NCBI GenBank assembly: GCA_035606355.1
Contig: DATNFO010000041.1
Location: forward strand, 248,001-312,000
DNA: 64,000 nucleotides
Direction: 5' to 3'
Origin: Sulfopaludibacter sp035606355
GTDB taxonomy: Bacteria > Acidobacteriota > Terriglobia > Bryobacterales > Bryobacteraceae
A program made the position numbers and the translations under genes. Shown here in pieces: positions 62,301-64,000 of this stretch; the first letter of the stretch is position 1, and every line of letters begins with the position of its first letter. The notes under the pieces were generated by a model. The model made no database searches. It saw only the letters and a program-made list of their open reading frames with translations, and was not told the DNA's origin.

Positions 62301-64000
62301 CTGAGCTCCAGCGCCGGTCGTCAGGGAAACAGTTCCAGGGAAGAAGGACGCCGATCCGGAAACGTGAACTGTGGCATCGGCTGAACCGTAACCGGCCGCT
62401 GAAGCTGTGACGGTCGCGTTTCCGAAGTCTACTCCAAGGATCGCCGGCGTCGCGTTAGGCGTTGTCTGGCCGCCATTGATAAAGACGCTCGTGGAAACCA
62501 GTTGAGCCTTCGTCGAGTCGCTGGTAGAAAGTGTTACGGTAACGCCGGCGGGGGGCGCCGGACTGCCTAAAGTCACCTGAAGGGGCGCCTGTTGGCCAGG
62601 GGCAACGGTCACGCTAGGTGGTACCGCGATTCCGCCGAGCACCGAAACTGTCGCCGACGTATCCGCCAGATTCGGCAAATTGCTCGCATGGACGACAGTA
62701 TTCCCGGGAGATACCGGAGTGACCGGAATACTTACTGTGGTCGCTCCGCCGGTGAAGGTTGCAGTTGCCGGTACAGTGGCGACTCCCGTATTGCTGGATG
62801 TCAGGTTCACAGTGATACCCGCCGCCGGGGCCGCACCGGAGAGCGTCAGGGTCAAGTTCTGAGAGCCGCCGCCCGAAATGCTCAGGGTTGGCGGGGTGAA
62901 AGAGATAGATCCGGTAACCTGGACGCTGGTGCTGACGGACGCGTACCCGGAGGCATTGGCGCTGATGGTCGAATTGCCCAGGTTGACACCGGTGATGGTC
63001 GGTTGCTGCACTGGCACGGTGGCCCCTTGCGGGATCGTGATGCTCGCCGCCGAAACCGTCACCTTCGAAGTATCGCTACTGGATAACGAGACTGTTACGG
63101 CCGATGGCGCAGGCGCCGAAAGGGTAACCGGGAATGACACGGTTTGGCTGAGTCCGACCGTCGGATTCGACGGCACACCGATCGTCCCTAGGACCTGCAC
63201 TGTAACATTCGCCGACGCGTCTGGAATGTTCGGTAAGTTGCTGGCATGGACAACTGCGGTACCGGCGCTTACGCCTGTGACGGGCACGTTGACCGTGCTA
63301 GTACCGGACGCAAACGTCACGGATGCAGGCACGGTGGCCGCGCCAGTATTGGTGGAAGTCAAGTTCACGGTCACGCCCCCGGCCGGAGCCACAGCGGAGA
63401 GATTCAACGTCAGGTTCTGCGTCGCCGTGCCGTTGATCGTAATGCTTTGCTGCGTAAATGTGACTGTAGCGCCGACCTGCACCGCCGTAGTTGCTGAGGT
63501 ATAACCCGAGGCGGTCGCCGTGAGGGTTGCCGAACCGATATTGACGCCCGTTAGCATCGGGACGGTGACAGGCGTTGTTTGACCTGCGGGAATCGTGACG
63601 CTCGCCGGTGAGACGGTTACCTTCGATGAATCGCTACTTACAAGTGTTACGGTCACGGGCGCGGAAGGAGCCGAAGAGAGCGCGATGATCAAAGGCGCGC
63701 TTTGCCCCAAACCGAGGCTCGCGTTAGCCGGCGAAGTAATTGCCCCAGCCGCTAATACGGTGACTGCCAGAGTCGCGTCCGGGATGCCGGTAAAGGACGC
63801 GTGCACTACAGATGTGCCTGGAGTGCCACCCGAAATAGAAACGTTCACAGCCGTCGCGCCGGTCGGGAAAGTGACGGTCGCCGGGACCCCGGCGACATTC
63901 GGACTACTGGAAGAGAGCGACACAGTCAGACCTGGCGCGGGCGCGGGCCCGGAGAGATTCAGCGCCATGATGGACGGGCCTGCCCCGGTTATGGTCAGGG
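53340..64000 (-). CDS. Giant Ig-like repeat protein (N-terminus beyond window)
   Basis: The frame is still open at position 64000 (upstream codons read LTITGAGPSI before an internal ATG at 63968), so more than 3,550 residues are visible and the true start is outside. From 64000 to about 55320 the protein is about 16 super-repeats of roughly 185 residues. Each has two beta-sandwich halves: one like VGLGQSVSFPVTLSAPAP with SSSDTSKVTVSPASVTIPAG, the other like TLTLSGAAPAGG with SSNTGVATVPATVTF and ending NIPDATA. The last ~660 residues are three or four modules of the 50651-52093 type. No C-terminal anchor is seen. It is likely a very large surface or matrix adhesin, the first visible gene of a three-gene operon. 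Confidence 0.88.
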   Translation of the reverse strand, partial: LTITGAGPSIMALNLSGPAPAPGLTVSLSSSSPNVAGVPATVTFPTGATAVNVSISGGTPGTSVVHASFTGIPDATLAVTVLAAGAITSPANASLGLGQSAPLIIALSSAPSAPVTVTLVSSDSSKVTVSPASVTIPAGQTTPVTVPMLTGVNIGSATLTATASGYTSATTAVQVGATVTFTQQSITINGTATQNLTLNLSAVAPAGGVTVNLTSTNTGAATVPASVTFASGTSTVNVPVTGVSAGTAVVHASNLPNIPDASANVTVQVLGTIGVPSNPTVGLSQTVSFPVTLSAPAPSAVTVSLSSSDTSKVTVSAASITIPQGATVPVQQPTITGVNLGNSTISANASGYASVSTSVQVTGSISFTPPTLSISGGGSQNLTLTLSGAAPAAGITVNLTSSNTGVATVPATATFTGGATTVSIPVTPVSPGNTVVHASNLPNLADTSATVSVLGGIAVPPSVTVAPGQQAPLQVTLGSPAPPAGVTVTLSTSDSTKAQLVSTSVFINGGQTTPNATPAILGVDFGNATVTASAAGYGSADATVHVSGSASFFPGTVSLTTGAGAQNISLSLSVPAPSNVTFALTSSNTAVATVPASVSIPASQNNVSVPVTAVGPGSAIITASTTTPNIPNATATANVSAPGSITMPSNVSVGLGKSVAFPISLAAPAASNVTISLSSSNPAKATILPATITIAAGQNAPAAQPQLSGLDIGAVTISASAPGYTTAATPVQVNATASYSPTALTLVGSAANQFVISLSGPAPVTGIALTLVSSNPSVATVPAQVTVFPDGSSVSSVVVTVTPVGPGSTVIHVSATPFIPDTTAAVTVSGPGTIGLPASTSLSPGQTAPFPITLGTPAPTGGVTVALSTSDSSKVSITPATVTIPAGQVSPASQPSVTGGNYGTATITATAPGYTTGNASVQVTTTIAFASPAITISGLTTQSVALNLASPAPPSGLTVNLTSGNTSVATVPATVTIPGNSSTTNVLVTAVGTGNATITAAPVVSGIASATLGVTVVTSGSIGVPASSGLGLGQTVSFPITLSTPAASPVTVALSSSDTSRVTVSPASVTIAAGQITPAVQPTMTGVNFGSATITASASGYSAGSSSIQVLATAVFAPPQITIDGVTTQNVALALSNPAPLGGVVMNLVSTNTSVATVPSTVTFAPGVSVMQVPVTSVAPGSATIHASSIPNIGDTTAGITVRGLISLASNVSLPPGQQVPLSVTLGSPAPNGGVTVTLTSSDPSKLTLVSGSAFIAAGQTSPATTPVVIGIDFGSADISASASGYAPASTTVKVAGSASFFPGTSTIVTGTGAHNLSLTLSVPAPAPVTFALSSSNTGVSTVPASVTIPANQTNVNVAVTPVAPGSATITASTTTPNIPNATASITVTAPGAINLPANLNVGLSASLPVTVSLGSPAPSGGVTVTLLSSDPTKLAISPASVTIAAGQTTPPTQPTATGINIGAVTLSASATGFTDAAVPAEVTATLVYNPPSLTIVGTATESFVVTLSGAAPASGIVVNVSSSNTAAATVPAQLTFMPNAGSPSTIIIPVTGVAPGSATIHVGAPPFIPDTTASVSVLSPGVIGLPANASVGPTKSISFPVTLGTAAPSGGVTVALSSTDTTKLTISPASVTIPQGQTTPATQPTITGVDYGTASINATAPGYTSATTAVNVTATVSFAAPTVTINGIANQTVALNLSAPAPAEGLSVNLTSSNTGVATVPATVNFASGATSVNVPITGLALGSTTITGTPTVSSIAAASVGVTLQSAGAVSLTASPTLGLGQAATLPVTLPSPAPATVTISLSSSDTSKVTVSPASVTIASGQTTPATQPTVTGVNLGSATISGSAAGYSPGTAPVQVNATISFAQNLNIVVGTGSQNVTLTLSAAAPAGGITVNLTSSNAAAATVPATVTFAQGQTSVQVPVTPVAPGSAVIHGSKLPNIADSTANVTVTSPVSLTLPSAPAVGLGATVTFPVTLSSAAPTDLTITLASSDTTKLTVSPATITILAGQTAPATQPTITGVNLGSASINASGPGITSASATVQVSATIAFGQSSATITGLATLSLPLNLSAAAPAGGLTFNLVSSNTVVATVPATVTIAQGSTSATVQVAAKSLGSTVITASTLAPNIPNATSNITVVTAGAIGVPSTPAVGLSKTAAFAITLPQPAPADVTVTLSSDNTSVLTVSPATVTISAGQTSPAAQPTVTGVKLGTANVTASAPGYTSSVAAVPVTATVSFTPPTLTISGFVTQNFTLTLSGAAPAGGLTINLTSSNPAVATVPATVNFAQGATTTSIPVSGISFGNAVIHASALPGIADTTGSVTVQSAGALQTPTTTSVSLGQSVTFAVTLPAPAASAVTLTVVSSDPSKTQVSSGPFIVAQGATTPTTQPQVTGVNIGSVTVTASAPGYTSSGGTVTTTATLNFAQPAVTLTGIVTQNVTLNLSAPAPAGGLIVNLSSATPSVATVPSTITFAPGASTASVPVTAVSLGSAVIHANVPTFIADTTTTVTVQGAGSVIAPSTSVVSLGASTPLTVTLSAPAPAALTVALSSSDNTIVAVSPATVSIAQGATAPATQPTLTGVNIGAATITVSAPGYTSASTAAQVNASVTFTPATATITGLNTKALTLTLSAPAPAAGLIVNTTSSNSAVATVPATVTFASGATTATVTVTGVALGSATIHASATTFIPDATASITVVTAGPIGLPSGVTAPLAGQATFTVTLPVAAPAGGVTVTLSSADSSKATVTPATVTIAAGQTTPATQPKVNGVNVGSTTISASAPGYTSSSQTVTIAATVGWPQPTLTATSFGPQSVTLTLSGAAPAGGLSVNLSSSNTLVATVPATATFAAGSTTTSAQVTTLSEGSTTLHASGLNIPDSTAVLTVSLPTNGIFTVSNVSVGQNLEAQIQVNLSNPVPAGQLNVTLTSSDPSKLLIGSLVSQGPVSGVTVLQFPQGTSSGIAYVQALASSGTVTVTASATGYTSGVGTVTLTPSGFVVTGPVPTVGVASFPTNVGNTTTLTISAARLNADLSFAEIQGIRGGFTIPVPITSSNTTVGGISPSSVTFTPADTAYVTTFTARAVGATLVSVPTPAGFSLPAGGANGITANVSPGGVTAPSITVGKNLEVTGQVTLTGAPSVDTIVTLTSNDPSRLLFGVNGTDGGAPVIPIPNCTPPVPDPNNACKIVKIRAGQNHTPDIFFYGMDSSASVTYTASVPAFGTATGTVSFQPSGILLEGPFGRGSSFSVATGSAPTTLTVESALLDASRNFVALQSVAPVPGVAPVSVNVTSSNASVGAISPSPVSIPAGSAGVTTSFIPGSAGSTTVSVNVPTGFSTPAQFTSLAATVSTAGIAASNDVSLGKFLQFQGNFALGAPAPAGGLQVTVSSNNTTSLLISASATAAGTNAVQIALPGGGFNGNYYLQGLTSSGTATYTVSAPGYASFTGTVTLTPSGVIVWDGVNPSSTVFGSNVVVSMAQLDATNQYVQVEQLAGGLPAVQVNIATSTGSITSPLTIPAGSSGVNTVLNAPQFSSPIVTATTPPGFTDSNFLMVTFLLF
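55320..64000 (-). repeat. Coding super-repeat array in the giant Ig-like gene (period about 555 bp)
   Basis: Sixteen junctions of the type IPDATA/IADTTG-xxxTV-x-(S/A)G-(A/S)I occur at a regular spacing of about 185 codons. Protein similarity between units is high, but the DNA has drifted in third positions, so the array is old rather than freshly amplified. The last few units near 55400-58000 are most alike in phrasing. Confidence 0.75.

Noticed and set aside
54000..63500. Many 60-210-codon plus-strand frames opposite the giant gene
   Set aside because: They mirror the Val/Thr/Ala codons of the Ig repeats and recur with the same period, so they are shadows of the repeat.

Overview
The window looks like a chromosomal segment of a GC-rich soil acidobacterium, probably close to Bryobacterales/'Candidatus Solibacter'. 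This is inferred from a PadR regulator of the acidobacterial type (start lies at 270, C-terminus off the window), a TIGR03435-type soil protein (39209-40189), carboxypeptidase-regulatory-like domains of the kind found in acidobacterial outer-membrane receptors, many secreted Ig-like repeat proteins, and GTG/TTG starts. No rRNA, tRNA, CRISPR array, phage module or intact transposase was seen.

Layout. 1-14320: two divergent alpha-2-macroglobulin genes, both with an intact C-x-E-Q thioester, separated by a palindromic repeat cluster. The right-hand one is translationally coupled to pbpC, as in the enterobacterial yfhM-pbpC pair. 14406-20147: an F420/NADP-type oxidoreductase, a secreted alpha/beta-hydrolase-like protein, a GH2 glycosidase and a GH1-like (clan A) glycosidase, with a tandem CACAGAGACGCAGAGG-type repeat between the last two. 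20264-27877: a glycosyltransferase/FAD-oxidoreductase fusion, then a 2-hydroxyacyl-CoA dehydratase activase (two ASKHA domains plus DUF2229) overlapping a dehydratase-subunit-like gene. 28238-34735: housekeeping and metabolic genes: a zinc-ribbon protein, alpha-glucan phosphorylase, a lytic transglycosylase, pterin dehydratase, dUTPase and a double-length ThyX-like protein. 34756-43101: secreted or envelope proteins (Big-1-like, beta-propeller-like, heavy-metal-binding domain, two cytochrome-c-like proteins, TIGR03435), a transglutaminase-like protein and a variant D-aminoacylase. 43167-64000: a surface or extracellular region. It holds a 1112-residue Ig-repeat protein, a PEP-CTERM protein, a CAP/Ig/FN3/PA14 mosaic, and a minus-strand operon that starts with a giant Ig-repeat protein of more than 3,550 residues, still open at the window edge.

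The most unusual non-coding content is two dispersed repeat families. (1) A palindromic element of about 200-350 bp occurs at three intergenic loci (5655-6112, 23268-23468, 27888-28236). It has an almost perfect 32-bp hairpin, an 18-nt loop, inverted GTGAAAAAAT ends and, at one locus, 80-bp tandem amplification. One copy may split a small gene. (2) A compact two-hairpin element occurs at 32738, 40742 and 43102. Its sequences differ but the stems are preserved by compensatory changes, and every copy lies just 3' of a gene. No defence or other complete novel system was recognised. The repeat families, the alpha-2-macroglobulin with an inserted receptor-type domain, and the giant Ig operon are the best leads.
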